Origin: Sphingomonas asaccharolytica NBRC 15499
GTDB taxonomy: Bacteria > Pseudomonadota > Alphaproteobacteria > Sphingomonadales > Sphingomonadaceae
Length of the DNA: 64,000 bases
Direction of reading: 5' to 3'
Assembly: GCF_001598355.1 (NCBI RefSeq)
Contig: NZ_BCYU01000008.1
Span: 17,552-81,551 of the forward strand
Part shown: piece after piece, positions 26,673 to 38,525 of the stretch
How positions within the stretch are numbered: the first letter of the stretch is position 1
How the letters are laid out: each line of letters begins with the position of its first letter
Position numbers and translations under genes: made by a program
Notes under the pieces: generated by a model
Seen by the model: the letters and a program-made list of their open reading frames with translations, nothing else
The model's database searches: none
What the model was told of the DNA's origin: nothing

Positions 26673-26974
26673 TCGGCCTGACGCATTATCTGGTCGTCGC
26701 CGCGATCCTGTTCGGGATGGGCGTGCTCGGCCTGATCGCCAACCGCAAGAATCTGATCATCATGCTGATGTCGATCGAGCTGATCCTGCTCGCGGTGAAC
26801 CTCAACTTCGTCGCCTTCTCGGCCTATCTGCACGATCTGGTCGGTCAGGTGTTCGCGATGTTCGTGCTGACCGTCGCCGCGGGCGAGGCGGCGATCGGGC
26901 TCGCCATTCTGGTGATCTATTTCCGCGGGCGCGGGACCATCGCGGTCGACGATGCTAACCGGATGAAGGGGTGA
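26669..26974 (+). CDS. nuoK: NADH-quinone oxidoreductase subunit K
   Basis: A 101-aa, three-helix membrane subunit. The conserved Glu in [19 protein letters not shown] and the second in [14 protein letters not shown] belong to the proton channel next to the E-channel. The start is GTG at 26669, overlapping the nuoJ stop (GTGA). Length is exactly the family norm. Confidence 0.97.
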   Translation: MIGLTHYLVVAAILFGMGVLGLIANRKNLIIMLMSIELILLAVNLNFVAFSAYLHDLVGQVFAMFVLTVAAGEAAIGLAILVIYFRGRGTIAVDDANRMKG

Positions 26975-26978
26975 GCGC

Positions 26979-29033
26979 GTGATCACGATCCAGCTCATCG
27001 TCTTCCTGCCGCTGCTGGCTGCCATCATTGCCGGCCTCGGCAATCGCGCGATCGGCAATGTGCCGGCCAAGGTGCTGACCACCGGCGCGTTGTTCGCGTC
27101 GTGCGCGCTCAGCTGGCCGATCTTCATCCATTATCTGACCGGCGGCGATCCCTATCCGGTGACCCAGGTGGTCACCTGGATGAAGTCGGGCGATCTCGAC
27201 GTCTCCTGGGCACTCCGCGTCGACGCGCTGACCGCGGTGATGCTGGTGGTGATCACCAGCGTCTCGGCGCTCGTCCACCTCTATTCCTGGGGGTATATGG
27301 ACGAGGATCCCGACCAGCCGCGGTTCTTCGCCTATCTGTCGCTGTTTACCTTCGCGATGCTGATGCTGGTGACGGCCAACAACCTGGTCCAGATGTTCTT
27401 CGGCTGGGAAGGCGTCGGTCTCGCCAGCTATCTGCTGATCGGCTTCTGGTTCAAGAAGCCGAGCGCCAATGCCGCGGCGATCAAGGCGTTCGTGGTCAAC
27501 CGCGTCGGCGACCTCGGTTTCATGCTCGGCATTTTCGGCACGTTCCTGGTGTTCGGCACCGTCTCGATCCCGGAGATCCTGGCCGCCGCGCCGCATCTGG
27601 CGGGCTCGACGATCGGCTTCCTCGGCTATCGCTTCGACACGATGACGGTGCTGTGCCTGTGCCTGTTCGTCGGTGCGATGGGTAAATCGGCGCAGCTCGG
27701 CCTCCACACCTGGTTGCCCGACGCGATGGAAGGCCCGACCCCGGTGTCGGCGCTGATCCACGCCGCGACCATGGTCACCGCCGGCGTGTTCATGGTCTGC
27801 CGCCTGTCGCCGATGTTCGAGACCAGCGAGGTCGCGCTCGACTTCATCGTCTTCATCGGCGCCGCCACCTGTATCTTTGCCGCGACGATTGGTACGTGCC
27901 AGAACGACATCAAGCGCGTCATCGCCTATTCGACTTGCTCGCAGCTCGGCTACATGTTCTTCGCGGCCGGCAGCGGCGCGTACGGCGCGGCGATGTTCCA
28001 CTTGTTCACGCACGCTTTCTTCAAGGCGCTGCTGTTCCTCGGCGCCGGCTCGGTGATCCATGCGATGCACCACGAGCAGGACATGCGTTTCTATGGGGGC
28101 CTTCGGAAGCAGATCCCGCTCACCTTCTGGGTGATGTTGCTGGGCACGCTGGCGATCACTGGCGTCGGCATTCCCGGCGTGTTCGGCCTGCCGCAGATCG
28201 GGTTCGCCGGCTTCCATTCGAAGGACGGTATCCTCGAGCTGGCTTACGCTTCGGGCCGCGGCACCGGCGCGTTCTGGGTCGGTATCCTGGCGGCGCTGCT
28301 GACCAGCTTCTATTCGTGGCGGCTGATGTTCCTGACCTTCTGGGGCAAGCCGCGCTGGATTCAGTCCGAGCATATCCAGCACGCAGTGCATGACGATCAC
28401 GGCCACGGCCATGATGATCATGCCCATGCTCACGATGCTCATCACGACCATGCGCATGGCGACGGCACTGGCGGTTATCATCCGCATGAGAGCCCGTGGA
28501 CGATGCTGGTTCCGCTGATTCTGCTGGCGACCGGCGCTGTGCTCGCGGGCTTCGTCTTCCACGGCTGGTTCATCGAGCCGGATTCGGGCGAGCGTTTTTG
28601 GCGCGGCGCGATCGCGTTCAACGAGCATCTCTACCATTCGGCGCACGAGGTGCCCGTCTGGGTGAAGCTGTCGGCGACATTCGTGATGCTGCTCGGGCTG
28701 GCCGGCGCGTGGATGGCCTATATCTGGCGCACCGATATCCCCGCGCGCTTCACGAGCACGTTCCGGCTGCTCTACGATTTCGTCTACAACAAATGGTATT
28801 TCGACGAGCTCTACAACCTGCTGTTCGTCCGTCCGGCCTTCGCGTTCGGCCGCCTGTTCTGGAAGGCTGGTGACGAGGGCCTGATCGATCGCTTCGGGCC
28901 CAACGGCTCGGCCTGGGTGGTATCGCTCGGCAGCCGCGTCACTGGGCGTCTGCAAACCGGATATGTCTACACTTATGCCTTCGTCATGCTGATCGGCCTG
29001 ACCGCCGCCGTTACCTGGGCGATCGCGCAATGA
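26979..29033 (+). CDS. nuoL: NADH-quinone oxidoreductase subunit L with His-rich loop
   Basis: The 684-aa antiporter-like subunit is the distal proton pump of complex I with the long lateral helix. Diagnostic segments are [38 protein letters not shown] and [18 protein letters not shown]. Between helices at about residues 467-500 lies a loop with about 14 His mixed with Asp and Ala (for example [16 protein letters not shown]). It could bind metal, though this is not shown. The start is GTG at 26979, and the stop overlaps nuoM. Confidence 0.97.
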   Translation: MITIQLIVFLPLLAAIIAGLGNRAIGNVPAKVLTTGALFASCALSWPIFIHYLTGGDPYPVTQVVTWMKSGDLDVSWALRVDALTAVMLVVITSVSALVHLYSWGYMDEDPDQPRFFAYLSLFTFAMLMLVTANNLVQMFFGWEGVGLASYLLIGFWFKKPSANAAAIKAFVVNRVGDLGFMLGIFGTFLVFGTVSIPEILAAAPHLAGSTIGFLGYRFDTMTVLCLCLFVGAMGKSAQLGLHTWLPDAMEGPTPVSALIHAATMVTAGVFMVCRLSPMFETSEVALDFIVFIGAATCIFAATIGTCQNDIKRVIAYSTCSQLGYMFFAAGSGAYGAAMFHLFTHAFFKALLFLGAGSVIHAMHHEQDMRFYGGLRKQIPLTFWVMLLGTLAITGVGIPGVFGLPQIGFAGFHSKDGILELAYASGRGTGAFWVGILAALLTSFYSWRLMFLTFWGKPRWIQSEHIQHAVHDDHGHGHDDHAHAHDAHHDHAHGDGTGGYHPHESPWTMLVPLILLATGAVLAGFVFHGWFIEPDSGERFWRGAIAFNEHLYHSAHEVPVWVKLSATFVMLLGLAGAWMAYIWRTDIPARFTSTFRLLYDFVYNKWYFDELYNLLFVRPAFAFGRLFWKAGDEGLIDRFGPNGSAWVVSLGSRVTGRLQTGYVYTYAFVMLIGLTAAVTWAIAQ

Positions 29034-30547
29034 GCGGCATTCTGTCCCTGATGCTCGCCATCCCCGCCATCGCGGCGGTGGCGTGCCTGTTCCTGAGCGC
29101 GAATGGAGCCCGTTGGCTGGCGTTGGTCGCCACGTTGCTCGACCTCCTGCTCGGCGCGGTATTGTGGAGCCAGTTCCAGATCGGCGGCCCGCAATGGCAA
29201 TTCGTCGAGAATGTGCCGCTGTTCGGCACCTTCAACTGGGCGCTTGGCATCGACGGCTTTGCCTTGCTGCTGATCGAGCTGTCGGTGTTCCTGATGCCGA
29301 TCTGCATCGGCGCGAGCTGGGAATCGATCCAGAAGCGCGTGCCCGAGTACATGGCGGCGTTCCTGCTGACCGAAGTACTGATGATCGGCACCTTCGCGGC
29401 GCAGGATCTGTTCCTGTTCTACATCTTCTTCGAAGGTGGCCTGATCCCGATGTTCCTGATCATCGGTATCTGGGGCGGCGCCAACCGCATCTATGCGTCG
29501 TACAAATTCTTCCTCTACACCTTGCTCGGCTCGCTGCTGATGCTGGTGGCTATGCTGTGGATGGTCAACGAAGCGCACACGACCAGCATCCCGTTGCTGC
29601 TCAACCACGATTTCCCGGTCCATGCCCAGACCTGGCTCTGGCTGGCGTTCTTCGCGTCGTTCGCGGTCAAGATGCCGATGTGGCCGGTCCACACCTGGCT
29701 TCCCGACGCGCACGTCCAGGCGCCCACTGCCGGGTCAGTGATCCTGGCCGGCGTGCTGCTGAAGCTCGGCGGCTATGGTTTCCTGCGCTTCTCGGTGCCG
29801 ATGTTCCCCGAAGCGTCGTCCAGCCTGGTCTGGCTGGTGTTCGGCCTGTCGGCGGTGGCGGTGATCTATACCTCGCTGGTCGCTTTGGTGCAGTCCGACA
29901 TGAAGAAGCTAATCGCTTATTCATCGGTCGCGCACATGGCGATCGTGACGATCGGCCTGTTCGCCTTCAACCAGCAGGGCATCGAAGGCGGGATGATGGT
30001 AATGCTGGGCCATGGCCTGGTGTCGGGCGCGCTCTTCTTGTGCGTCGGCATCATCTACGACCGCCTGCATACCCGCGAGATCGCGCGCTACGGCGGCCTC
30101 GCCATCAATATGCCGCGCTACGCCTTGTTCTTCATGCTGTTCACGATGGCGTCGGTCGGCCTGCCGGGCACCAGCAACTTCGTCGGCGAATTCCTGAGCC
30201 TGGCCGGCACCTACAAGGTGTCGACGACGATTACCTTGCTTTGCACTACCGGCATCATCCTGGGCGCGGCCTACATGCTTTACCTCTATCGCCGCGTCGT
30301 GTTCGGCGAGCTCAAGTTCGACGACGTCAAGGCGATGACCGATCTCAGTCCGCGTGAAATCGCGCTGCTGGTGCCGCTCGCGGCCGCCGTGTTGTGGATG
30401 GGCGTCTATCCCGAAAGCTTCCTCGCGCCGATGCGCGGCGACGTGAAGGTCCTGCTACAGCGGATCGATCGCGCCCAGCCGGCCGGCGACGCCCGGCCGA
30501 CTCCGCCCAAGAATCCTCAGGTTAGGGCCGGGGAGGGCCACGCGTAA
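29030..30547 (+). CDS. nuoM: NADH-quinone oxidoreductase subunit M
   Basis: A 505-aa antiporter-like proton-pumping subunit with about 14 helices. It has [20 protein letters not shown] with the key Glu, and [20 protein letters not shown] (given in part) with the channel Lys and His residues. The C-terminal tail (about 35 residues) is Pro/Arg-rich and soluble. Start ATG overlaps the nuoL stop; stop overlaps the nuoN ATG. Confidence 0.97.
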   Translation: MSGILSLMLAIPAIAAVACLFLSANGARWLALVATLLDLLLGAVLWSQFQIGGPQWQFVENVPLFGTFNWALGIDGFALLLIELSVFLMPICIGASWESIQKRVPEYMAAFLLTEVLMIGTFAAQDLFLFYIFFEGGLIPMFLIIGIWGGANRIYASYKFFLYTLLGSLLMLVAMLWMVNEAHTTSIPLLLNHDFPVHAQTWLWLAFFASFAVKMPMWPVHTWLPDAHVQAPTAGSVILAGVLLKLGGYGFLRFSVPMFPEASSSLVWLVFGLSAVAVIYTSLVALVQSDMKKLIAYSSVAHMAIVTIGLFAFNQQGIEGGMMVMLGHGLVSGALFLCVGIIYDRLHTREIARYGGLAINMPRYALFFMLFTMASVGLPGTSNFVGEFLSLAGTYKVSTTITLLCTTGIILGAAYMLYLYRRVVFGELKFDDVKAMTDLSPREIALLVPLAAAVLWMGVYPESFLAPMRGDVKVLLQRIDRAQPAGDARPTPPKNPQVRAGEGHA

Positions 30548-32004
30548 TGGATTGGATCGCTTCGCTTCAGGCGACGCTTCCTGAATTGGTCCTGTCGGTC
30601 GGCGCGCTGGCGCTGATGCTGGTTGCCGCCTGGGGCGGGCAGGGCTCGACCCGTGCGGTCAGCTGGACCGCGGTCGCGGTGCTGCTCGGCGCGGGCATCG
30701 CCCTCGCTGGGCCGGCTTCCTACGCCGGGGTGGTATTCGACGGCCTGTATCGGGCCGATGCCTTCGCTGCCTTCTCCAAGGTGCTGATCTACGTCGCCGC
30801 CGCCGTCTCGATCGTGATCGCGCCGCGTTTCTTCGCGCGCGGCGACGGCGACAGTCTCCATCCCGAATATCCGGTGCTGATCCTGTTGTCGGCGGCAGGC
30901 ATGGGAATGATGGTCTCGGCTGGCGACCTGCTGACGCTCTATGTCGGACTCGAACTGCAGAGCCTCGCGGCCTATGTGCTCGCGAGCTTCATGCGCCGCG
31001 ATCAGCGTTCGGCCGAAGCCGGCCTCAAATATTTCGTGCTGGGCGCGCTCGCTTCGGGCGTCCTGCTCTATGGGATCAGCCTGGTCTACGGCTTCTCGGG
31101 CACGACGCTCTTCACCGATATCGCCAAGAGCTATGCCCATATCATCCCTGGCCAGCATCATTTCGGGCTGACCTTCGGTCTGGTGTTCGTGTTCGCCGGC
31201 CTGGCGTTCAAGATGTCGGCGGTGCCCTTCCATATGTGGACGCCCGACGTCTATGAAGGCGCACCGACGCCGGTGACGACCTTCTTCGCCTCGGCGCCCA
31301 AGGTCGCTGCGGTGGCGCTGGGCGTGCGCGTCGCGATCGAGGCGATGGGGCCGGCGATCGGCGAATGGCGCCAGATCGTGATCTTCGCCAGCCTCGCCTC
31401 GATCATCTTCGGCGCGGTCGCCGCGATCGGGCAGAAGAACGTCAAGCGCCTGCTCGCTTATTCGTCGATCAACAATGTCGGCTTTCTCCTCGTCGGTCTG
31501 GCCGCGGGGACGCAGGAAGGCGTCTCGTCGGTGCTGATCTACCTGACCATCTATGTCGCAATGACTCTGGGCGGCTTCCTGATCGTGCTCCAGATGCGCG
31601 ATGCGGACGGCAACCCGGTTGAGACGATCGACAGCCTGTCCGGTATGTCCGAAACGCGCCCTGGCCTAGCCGCGGCGATGGCGGTGTTCATGTTCTCGCT
31701 TGCCGGCATCCCGCCGCTGCTCGGTTTCTTTGCCAAGCTGGCGGTATTCCAGGCGGCGGTTAGCGCCGGGTTGTATCCGCTGGCGGTGGTCGGCTTCGTC
31801 GCCTCGGTGATCGGCGCTTATTATTATCTGCGGATCGTCAAGGTGATGTATTTCGACAATCCGGCGCCGGCGTTCCAGCGCAGCAACGCGCTGGTCGAAT
31901 ATGGCCTGATCACGCTGCTGGCGCTGTTCATCTCGCCGGTCGGCTGGTTCGCGCTCAAGCCGCTCGGTATCGCGACGATGGCGGCGGCGAAGGCGCTGTT
32001 CTGA
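30547..32004 (+). CDS. nuoN: NADH-quinone oxidoreductase subunit N
   Basis: A 485-aa antiporter-like membrane subunit closest to the E-channel. LLTLYVGLELQSLAAYVLA and KMSAVPFHMWTPDVYEGAPT (given in part) are characteristic. It ends the complex I genes. Its TGA at 32002-32004 overlaps a CTG codon that is probably the start of birA. Confidence 0.97.
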   Translation: MDWIASLQATLPELVLSVGALALMLVAAWGGQGSTRAVSWTAVAVLLGAGIALAGPASYAGVVFDGLYRADAFAAFSKVLIYVAAAVSIVIAPRFFARGDGDSLHPEYPVLILLSAAGMGMMVSAGDLLTLYVGLELQSLAAYVLASFMRRDQRSAEAGLKYFVLGALASGVLLYGISLVYGFSGTTLFTDIAKSYAHIIPGQHHFGLTFGLVFVFAGLAFKMSAVPFHMWTPDVYEGAPTPVTTFFASAPKVAAVALGVRVAIEAMGPAIGEWRQIVIFASLASIIFGAVAAIGQKNVKRLLAYSSINNVGFLLVGLAAGTQEGVSSVLIYLTIYVAMTLGGFLIVLQMRDADGNPVETIDSLSGMSETRPGLAAAMAVFMFSLAGIPPLLGFFAKLAVFQAAVSAGLYPLAVVGFVASVIGAYYYLRIVKVMYFDNPAPAFQRSNALVEYGLITLLALFISPVGWFALKPLGIATMAAAKALF

Positions 32005-32720
32005 TCGCCGAGATCAGCGGCCGTATCCGCACCGTCGCGGAAACCGGCTCGACCAACGCCGACATGGTCGCGCTCGCGACATCCGGCCAGGAAGAAGGCG
32101 TGTGGTTGCGCGCCGAGCGCCAGACGGTGGGACGCGGGCGGATGGGCCGATCCTGGGTGTCGCCGCCGGGCAATCTCTACGCGAGCACGCTGGTCCGTAT
32201 TCGCCCGAACGATCCGCCGGCAGCAACGCTCGCTTTGGTCGCCGCGGTTGCGCTCGAAGAAACGGTCTCGGCCTATATTCCCGGCAAGGCAGCGCTCAAA
32301 TGGCCCAACGATGTGTTGATCCATGGCGCCAAACTGTCTGGCGTGCTGCTCGAGCGCGCGGGCGATGCTGTGGTGATCGGGATCGGGGTCAATCTGGCGC
32401 ATTACCCGACCGATATCGAGCGCCCCGCTACCAGCCTCGCCGCTCATAACGCCGCCGTCGCACCGGAAGATTTTATCGAAACACTAGCCGAGGCGTTCGC
32501 GCGTTGGATCGAATGCTGGCGCGGGCAGGGGATCGACGCGATCCGTCGCCGCTGGGTCGCCCATGCGCATCCGACCGGCACGCCGCTCAACGTCCGCCTG
32601 CCCGATGGGCCCGCGATCGATGGACTGTTCGACGGGCTCGATCCCGACGGCGCGCTCATCCTTCGCTTGGCGGACGGCACGCGGCGTGTCATTCACGCGG
32701 GCGACGTGTTCCTGCTCTAG
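32001..32720 (+). CDS. birA: Biotin--[acetyl-CoA-carboxylase] ligase, probable CTG start
   Basis: The enzyme activates biotin as biotinyl-AMP and attaches it to the carboxyl carrier protein. It has [20 protein letters not shown] (adenylate loop) and KWPNDVLI, with a small C-terminal domain. There is no N-terminal DNA-binding domain, so it is the ligase-only type. The first ATG (32064) lies after the essential GSTN motif. No ATG, GTG or TTG lies upstream in frame, but a CTG at 32001 overlaps the nuoN TGA in the same CTGA manner as ATGA overlaps elsewhere here. From CTG the protein is 239 aa. I infer a CTG start. Confidence 0.85.
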   Translation: MIAEISGRIRTVAETGSTNADMVALATSGQEEGVWLRAERQTVGRGRMGRSWVSPPGNLYASTLVRIRPNDPPAATLALVAAVALEETVSAYIPGKAALKWPNDVLIHGAKLSGVLLERAGDAVVIGIGVNLAHYPTDIERPATSLAAHNAAVAPEDFIETLAEAFARWIECWRGQGIDAIRRRWVAHAHPTGTPLNVRLPDGPAIDGLFDGLDPDGALILRLADGTRRVIHAGDVFLL

Positions 32721-32734
32721 AGAGAGGCAAATCC

Positions 32735-33511
32735 ATGCTGCTCGCGATTGACGCCGGCAACACCAATGTCGTTTTCGCGCTGCTCGATGGGCACGAGGTG
32801 AAAGGGCGATGGCGCATCGCCACCGATCCTCGCCGCACGGCGGACGAATATGCCGTGTGGCTGACCCAATTGCTGAGCATCGAAGGCTATGATCGCAGCC
32901 AGGTCGATGGCGTGATCATCTCGACCGTGGTCCCGCGCGCGACGCACAATCTGCAGTGGCTGGCGGAGAAATATTTCAAGACGGATGCGCTGATCGCCGG
33001 GCAGAAGCCGGTCGAATGGGGCATGGCGATCGACGTGCAGGAGCCGCAAAGCCTGGGCGCCGACCGTGCGGTCAACGCCATCGCCGCGCACGCGCTGCAC
33101 GAAGGCGATCTGATCGTGATCGATTTCGGCACCGCCAGCACGATCGACTGGATCGACTTTCGCGGCGCGTACAAGGGCGGGATTATCGCCCCGGGGATCA
33201 ATCTGTCGCTCGACGCGCTGGTCAGCGCCGCCGCCAAGCTGCCGCGGATCGCGATCGAGGCGCCGGCCGATCCGACCGTCATTGGCCGCGACACGGTCAG
33301 CCAGATGAATATCGGCATCTATTGGGGCTATATCGCGATGATCGAGGGGCTGGTCGCGCGGATGAAGGCCGAAATCGGCCGCCCGGCCAAGGTGATCGCC
33401 ACCGGCGGACTCGCGGTGCTGTTCGAGCAGCATACCGGCGTGTTCGACGTGATTGAGCCCGATCTGACCATCCAGGGGCTGGCCATGATGTGGGAACGAG
33501 CGCAGCAATAG
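32735..33511 (+). CDS. coaX: Type III pantothenate kinase
   Basis: The 258-aa enzyme phosphorylates pantothenate, the first step of CoA synthesis. It has the acetate-kinase/Hsp70-like fold: [15 protein letters not shown] at the N-terminus (phosphate loop), [13 protein letters not shown] near residue 105, and [14 protein letters not shown] near residue 129. [11 protein letters not shown] completes the active site. The ATG at 32735 has AGAGAGG 8 bp upstream. It stands between birA and RNase J, a common arrangement in alphaproteobacteria. Confidence 0.96.
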   Translation: MLLAIDAGNTNVVFALLDGHEVKGRWRIATDPRRTADEYAVWLTQLLSIEGYDRSQVDGVIISTVVPRATHNLQWLAEKYFKTDALIAGQKPVEWGMAIDVQEPQSLGADRAVNAIAAHALHEGDLIVIDFGTASTIDWIDFRGAYKGGIIAPGINLSLDALVSAAAKLPRIAIEAPADPTVIGRDTVSQMNIGIYWGYIAMIEGLVARMKAEIGRPAKVIATGGLAVLFEQHTGVFDVIEPDLTIQGLAMMWERAQQ

Positions 33512-33513
33512 CC

Positions 33514-33630
33514 GTCACCCCAGCCAAAGCGGGGTCTCGTGCGATCTCATCCGTCATCCCGGCGACGGTCGGGATCTCAGGCGAAGGCGCGACAAGGCTT
33601 GAGATCCCAGCTTTCGCTGGGATGACGTAC
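33514..33630. repeat. Palindromic repeats (CATCCCGGC type) between coaX and RNase J
   Basis: Three imperfect stems stand in the 143-bp gap: CCCCAGC...GCGGGG near 33520, CATCCCGGCGACGGTCGGGATC near 33553-33576, and GATCCCAGCTTTCGCTGGGATG near 33602-33624. They are copies of the element found twice in the nuo operon. No T-run follows. The gap also holds the ribosome site of the RNase J gene. Confidence 0.8.
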
Positions 33631-33654
33631 AATGAATAACGATTAGGAATTGAA

Positions 33655-35295
<1,641 letters not shown>

Positions 35296-35296
35296 T

Positions 35297-35575
35297 ATGC
35301 GTTGGACGTCGTTGCTGGCCATCTATTTTCTGTGCTGGGCCTTTTCGGTGTTCCTCGTGCTGCCATTCGGCGTGCGCACCACGCATGAAGTGGGGGGAGA
35401 GTTCATCCCCGGCCAAGCCGAAAGCGCGCCGCACGAATTCAATATCAAGCGCGTCGCGATCCGCGTGACGATTGTCGCGACGATCGTCTGGGCGGCGTTC
35501 GTGCTGAACTACATCTACGGCTGGGTGACGCCCGCGATGCTCGATTTCGTCAATCCGTCGAACAGCGCGGGTTGA
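35297..35575 (+). CDS. DUF1467 family membrane protein
   Basis: A 92-aa protein with two membrane helices (about residues 3-22 and 53-74). Conserved segments are LPFGVRTTHEVGGEFIPGQ and SAPHEFNIKRV, typical of the alphaproteobacterial DUF1467 family, whose function is unknown. The ATG at 35297 follows the RNase J stop by one base, so it is cotranscribed. In related genomes this gene is a steady neighbour of RNase J. Confidence 0.88.
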   Translation: MRWTSLLAIYFLCWAFSVFLVLPFGVRTTHEVGGEFIPGQAESAPHEFNIKRVAIRVTIVATIVWAAFVLNYIYGWVTPAMLDFVNPSNSAG

Positions 35576-35686
35576 ACCAGGGCGTATAAGAAACACTCCG
35601 TCGGCAAGCGACCCATTTGCCGTCATTAAATGCATCCCTCCATGCGCCTAATTGCGGACGTAGTTCTCAAGCGATAACGGTTCGCG

Positions 35687-36118
35687 ATGAACACCAGGCG
35701 CTTCATTGTAAATTCGCTGCTCGCCGGTGCAGCGCTCGCGCTATCTTCATGTTCAAAGTCAGACGCCGGACCTGCCGGACCACACTTCGGAACATTTTGC
35801 CTACAGCAGCGGGATTGGGCCAATCTTATTGCGCTGATGAAAAGATATGGCGTTGAGCACCAGCTAAGCTTCCACGGGGAAGTTTCCGCGACGCCGTCCG
35901 GGCCAATCTTCAATTACTACCTTGCGCAAGGCTACAGCTACTATTTCGGAGATGATTTTGACTTATGGATCACGTCCGATCCCTTTCGTTCGGGCCGAAT
36001 GGACCTTAACGGGCCGGTCAGACGCAAACCAGCCACACCGGAGCAGATCAACCTAGGTCACGGTCTTATCACGGTCATAAGAGGTCTAAGCTCCTGCGAT
36101 ATTATCGAAGCGGAGTGA
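35687..36118 (+). CDS. Putative lipoprotein, function unknown
   Basis: A 143-aa product starts MNTRRFIVNSLLAGAALALSSC, where the LSSC lipobox would be cut before Cys22. The mature part is soluble, with motifs FGTFCLQQRDWANLIALMKR and YYLAQGYSYYFGDDFDLW, two further Cys, and no family I recognise. Composition is less GC-rich and codon use less biased than in neighbours, suggesting recent arrival or weak selection. It lies alone, 111 bp after DUF1467. Confidence 0.65.
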   Translation: MNTRRFIVNSLLAGAALALSSCSKSDAGPAGPHFGTFCLQQRDWANLIALMKRYGVEHQLSFHGEVSATPSGPIFNYYLAQGYSYYFGDDFDLWITSDPFRSGRMDLNGPVRRKPATPEQINLGHGLITVIRGLSSCDIIEAE

Positions 36119-36283
36119 TGCCATATTCATTTTCAGCAGCGATTAATTGCCCGAGCCCCGCCGAAAGCTGCCAGTCTCGAAACCATCCATTTTCAGCCGC
36201 TCAGTCCTTTTGCTGATAGCGGTCGTTTATCGGCTCTCGACCGAGAGTAGCTCAGCTCGGTTGTCCCCAGGGAGCATGCTGAA

Positions 36284-38080
36284 TCAGGTCCGCAACCGCT
36301 CGATCGCCTGGGCCAGCGCGACATAGAGCTTGCCCATGTCCGACGATAGCAAGGTCACGCCGATCGCCGCGCCGTCGCGTTGCGCCAGGATGCCGCGCAG
36401 CATCGCTTCGAAATCGTGGATGTAGCGATTGACCTGTTCGCGAACGGTATCGTCATTGTCATAGGCTTCAAGCACAGCGCGCATCTCACCGGCGTCGAGC
36501 AGCTTGACCGCGCGCCGCGCGAACGCTCCGCGATTGCCCTTGAGATAGGCCAGCCAGGAAGAATCGGGGACTTCCGACGAATAGATGCTGGTGAGGTCGA
36601 TCGCCGCCGAGTTAAGCGATTCGATCAACAGCGACACGCGGCGGGCGAAACCGTTCGCCTCCTCGGTATCGGCCAGCCGCGCCTCGATCAGGCTCGACGC
36701 CTCGGCGATCGCTAGCATCTGGCGATTGAGCTTGTCCGATGCGTCGGTTGCCGATGCCGCCGCCGTTTCGGTGGCTTGCGCGATCGTCGCCAGGCTGCGC
36801 TCGACGGCTTGCGATGCCGCCGCTTCCAGCGCGTCGGCCGCGTCGGGGGCGATCCGTGCCATCGCCTCGCGCGCATGCTCGGCCGCGGCATTGGCGGTGT
36901 CGCGGATGCGCATGAGCGTTTCGAGCAATTGCGGCGCCGCCTCTCCGGCGAAACGATGCGCCGCGCCGCTGGTATCGTCGATCGAGCGAGTCAGCGCGTC
37001 GACCTGCTCTTGGCCCGCGGCGAGAGTCGCGGCAACATGATTGGCCACGGCTTCGATCCCGGCGATGCGATCGGCCAATGCGGTGGTGCTGTCGGTGGCG
37101 GTGCGGTCGAGCGCGGCCTGGTTGGTGGACAGCATTGCGAGCATGGCGTCGCCCTGCGCGGCGATGCCCTTGCGGGCCTCATCCACTGCGCTGGCGGTGC
37201 GATCGAGCAGGCCGTCGACTGCTTCGGACATCGCGCTGGTGACCTGTTCGAGGCGAGTACCCGCGGTTTCGCTGGTCGCTTCCATCCGCGCGATATGCGC
37301 GGACAGGCGTTCCGCCGCGCCGCTGGTATGGCTATCGACTTCGCGCGCGCGCTCGCCAAGCGCGACGACCTGGGCGTCGAGCGCCGCCGCGCGCTCGCTT
37401 GCGGTCAGGCCGATCGTTTCGATCTGACCAGCCAGCGTCGTCGTCTGGTCATGGGCGTGGGGAAGCGTCGCCAACATGATCTGGAGGTTGGCCTCCAGAT
37501 TGGCGGCGGCCTTGTCGATGCGGGCAGCGTCGACCTCAGCCTTGGAAAGGTGGCTGTCGAGCACCGACGATGCTTCGCTCAGGCGATCCGAAGCGGCGCT
37601 CGCCGTCGCCATCATCACCGTGACCTGATCGGCCAGCTTCTCGCGATTGCTGTCGATCGTGTGCGCCATGACGTCGATGACGGACTGGAGATGCTCGGCC
37701 TCGGCGCGCATCGATCGCGCGGTGTCGTTGAATCGGCGCGCTTCGATCCGGCTTGAGCGCCGCGCGACCAGCCAAAGAACGGCGATCAGCGCCAACGGCG
37801 CGGTCAGTCCGGTAGCCAGTTCGGCCAGCACGGTCGGCGTGGGGGCAGCCTGCATGGCTGGCCAGGCATACCAGCCGAAGAAGCCGATCCATGCTGCCGC
37901 AGACACGAATGCCAGGCCAGCCAGGATGCGCCATTTCGTCGCGCCCGACCGCTCTTCCAATTCCTCAGGTTGCTCGAAAACCTCGCCTTCGTAAGGCTCG
38001 GTCAGCTGCAACGGCTCATCCGCCGCGGCGTACTGAACGTCGCTGACGTGCAAGTCGATGATCTTAGACCCCCCGTTCAT
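36284..38080 (-). CDS. Large membrane-anchored coiled-coil protein
   Basis: A 598-aa protein: an acidic N-terminus of about 48 residues, two membrane helices (about 51-73 and 84-106), then some 380 residues of almost unbroken helix rich in Ala, Glu, Asp, Thr and Ser. The helix has a strong heptad pattern, like the cytoplasmic part of chemoreceptors or apolipoproteins. It has no HAMP domain and no clear chemoreceptor hairpin tip. A C-terminal globular part of about 100 residues (SSWLAYLKGNRGAFARRAV...) follows. I do not recognise a named family. It is divergent from the Hpt-like gene with 81 bp between starts. Confidence 0.8.
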   Translation of the reverse strand: MNGGSKIIDLHVSDVQYAAADEPLQLTEPYEGEVFEQPEELEERSGATKWRILAGLAFVSAAAWIGFFGWYAWPAMQAAPTPTVLAELATGLTAPLALIAVLWLVARRSSRIEARRFNDTARSMRAEAEHLQSVIDVMAHTIDSNREKLADQVTVMMATASAASDRLSEASSVLDSHLSKAEVDAARIDKAAANLEANLQIMLATLPHAHDQTTTLAGQIETIGLTASERAAALDAQVVALGERAREVDSHTSGAAERLSAHIARMEATSETAGTRLEQVTSAMSEAVDGLLDRTASAVDEARKGIAAQGDAMLAMLSTNQAALDRTATDSTTALADRIAGIEAVANHVAATLAAGQEQVDALTRSIDDTSGAAHRFAGEAAPQLLETLMRIRDTANAAAEHAREAMARIAPDAADALEAAASQAVERSLATIAQATETAAASATDASDKLNRQMLAIAEASSLIEARLADTEEANGFARRVSLLIESLNSAAIDLTSIYSSEVPDSSWLAYLKGNRGAFARRAVKLLDAGEMRAVLEAYDNDDTVREQVNRYIHDFEAMLRGILAQRDGAAIGVTLLSSDMGKLYVALAQAIERLRT

Positions 38081-38161
38081 GACGCTTTGTTTATCATAAA
38101 ACAGACCATTTCAAAGCGATTGCGCAACGTTCCGTTAAAGCCCTTAGGGCTAGGATGGGTC

Positions 38162-38452
38162 ATGGCCTATGATCCCGGTGCAATCGATGCGACCCTAGCT
38201 GCGGCAGTCGGTGACGAACCGGGGCTGATTGCAGAATTGCGCGCGGCTTTCGTCGAGAGTGCGGAAAAGGCGATCGATGCGTTCGAAACGGCCGGAAGCG
38301 ACGAGGCCTGGCGTCTTGCGGCGGCGCGTCTCAAAGGACTGGCGGCAAGTTTCGGCGCGGTGCGCCTGATGAGCCTGGCGTCCGAAGCCGCGACCGCGCC
38401 CGGCAATGCGGATGTGGTGAGAACCTTGCGGCGTGCGGTGGCGCGGCTCTAG
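38162..38452 (+). CDS. Hpt-like domain protein lacking the phosphorylatable His
   Basis: A 96-aa all-helical protein. RLAAARLKGLAASFGAVRLM aligns with the Hpt consensus AHxLKGxAxxxG, but the His position is Ala55 while LKG and the following GA are kept. The rest (ELRAAFVESAEKAIDAFE) fits the first Hpt helices. A normal phosphotransfer role is therefore excluded; it may bind or block a receiver or kinase domain. The start ATG at 38162 is chosen because upstream sequence belongs to the divergent promoter. Neighbouring genes point to a signalling cluster. Confidence 0.7.
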   Translation: MAYDPGAIDATLAAAVGDEPGLIAELRAAFVESAEKAIDAFETAGSDEAWRLAAARLKGLAASFGAVRLMSLASEAATAPGNADVVRTLRRAVARL

Positions 38453-38525
38453 CCATCCGGCGCCGGCGACTCGGCGATCAATCACGATCCTTGCGATAGC
38501 CGAGTGCGAGGCTTAACAGCCCCGG

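Noticed and set aside
26955..29030. A 691-codon open frame antisense to nuoL, and similar long antisense frames over nuoD, nuoG and nuoF
   Set aside because: They mirror strongly coding genes in a GC-rich genome, have Arg/His/Gln/Asp-rich composition without any family motif, and arise from codon bias on the other strand.
38090..38160. CtrA or SOS box between the coiled-coil and Hpt-like genes
   Set aside because: TTAAAGCCCTTAG has the wrong spacing for CtrA, and ACGTTCCGTTAAAG has only one GTTC half-site.
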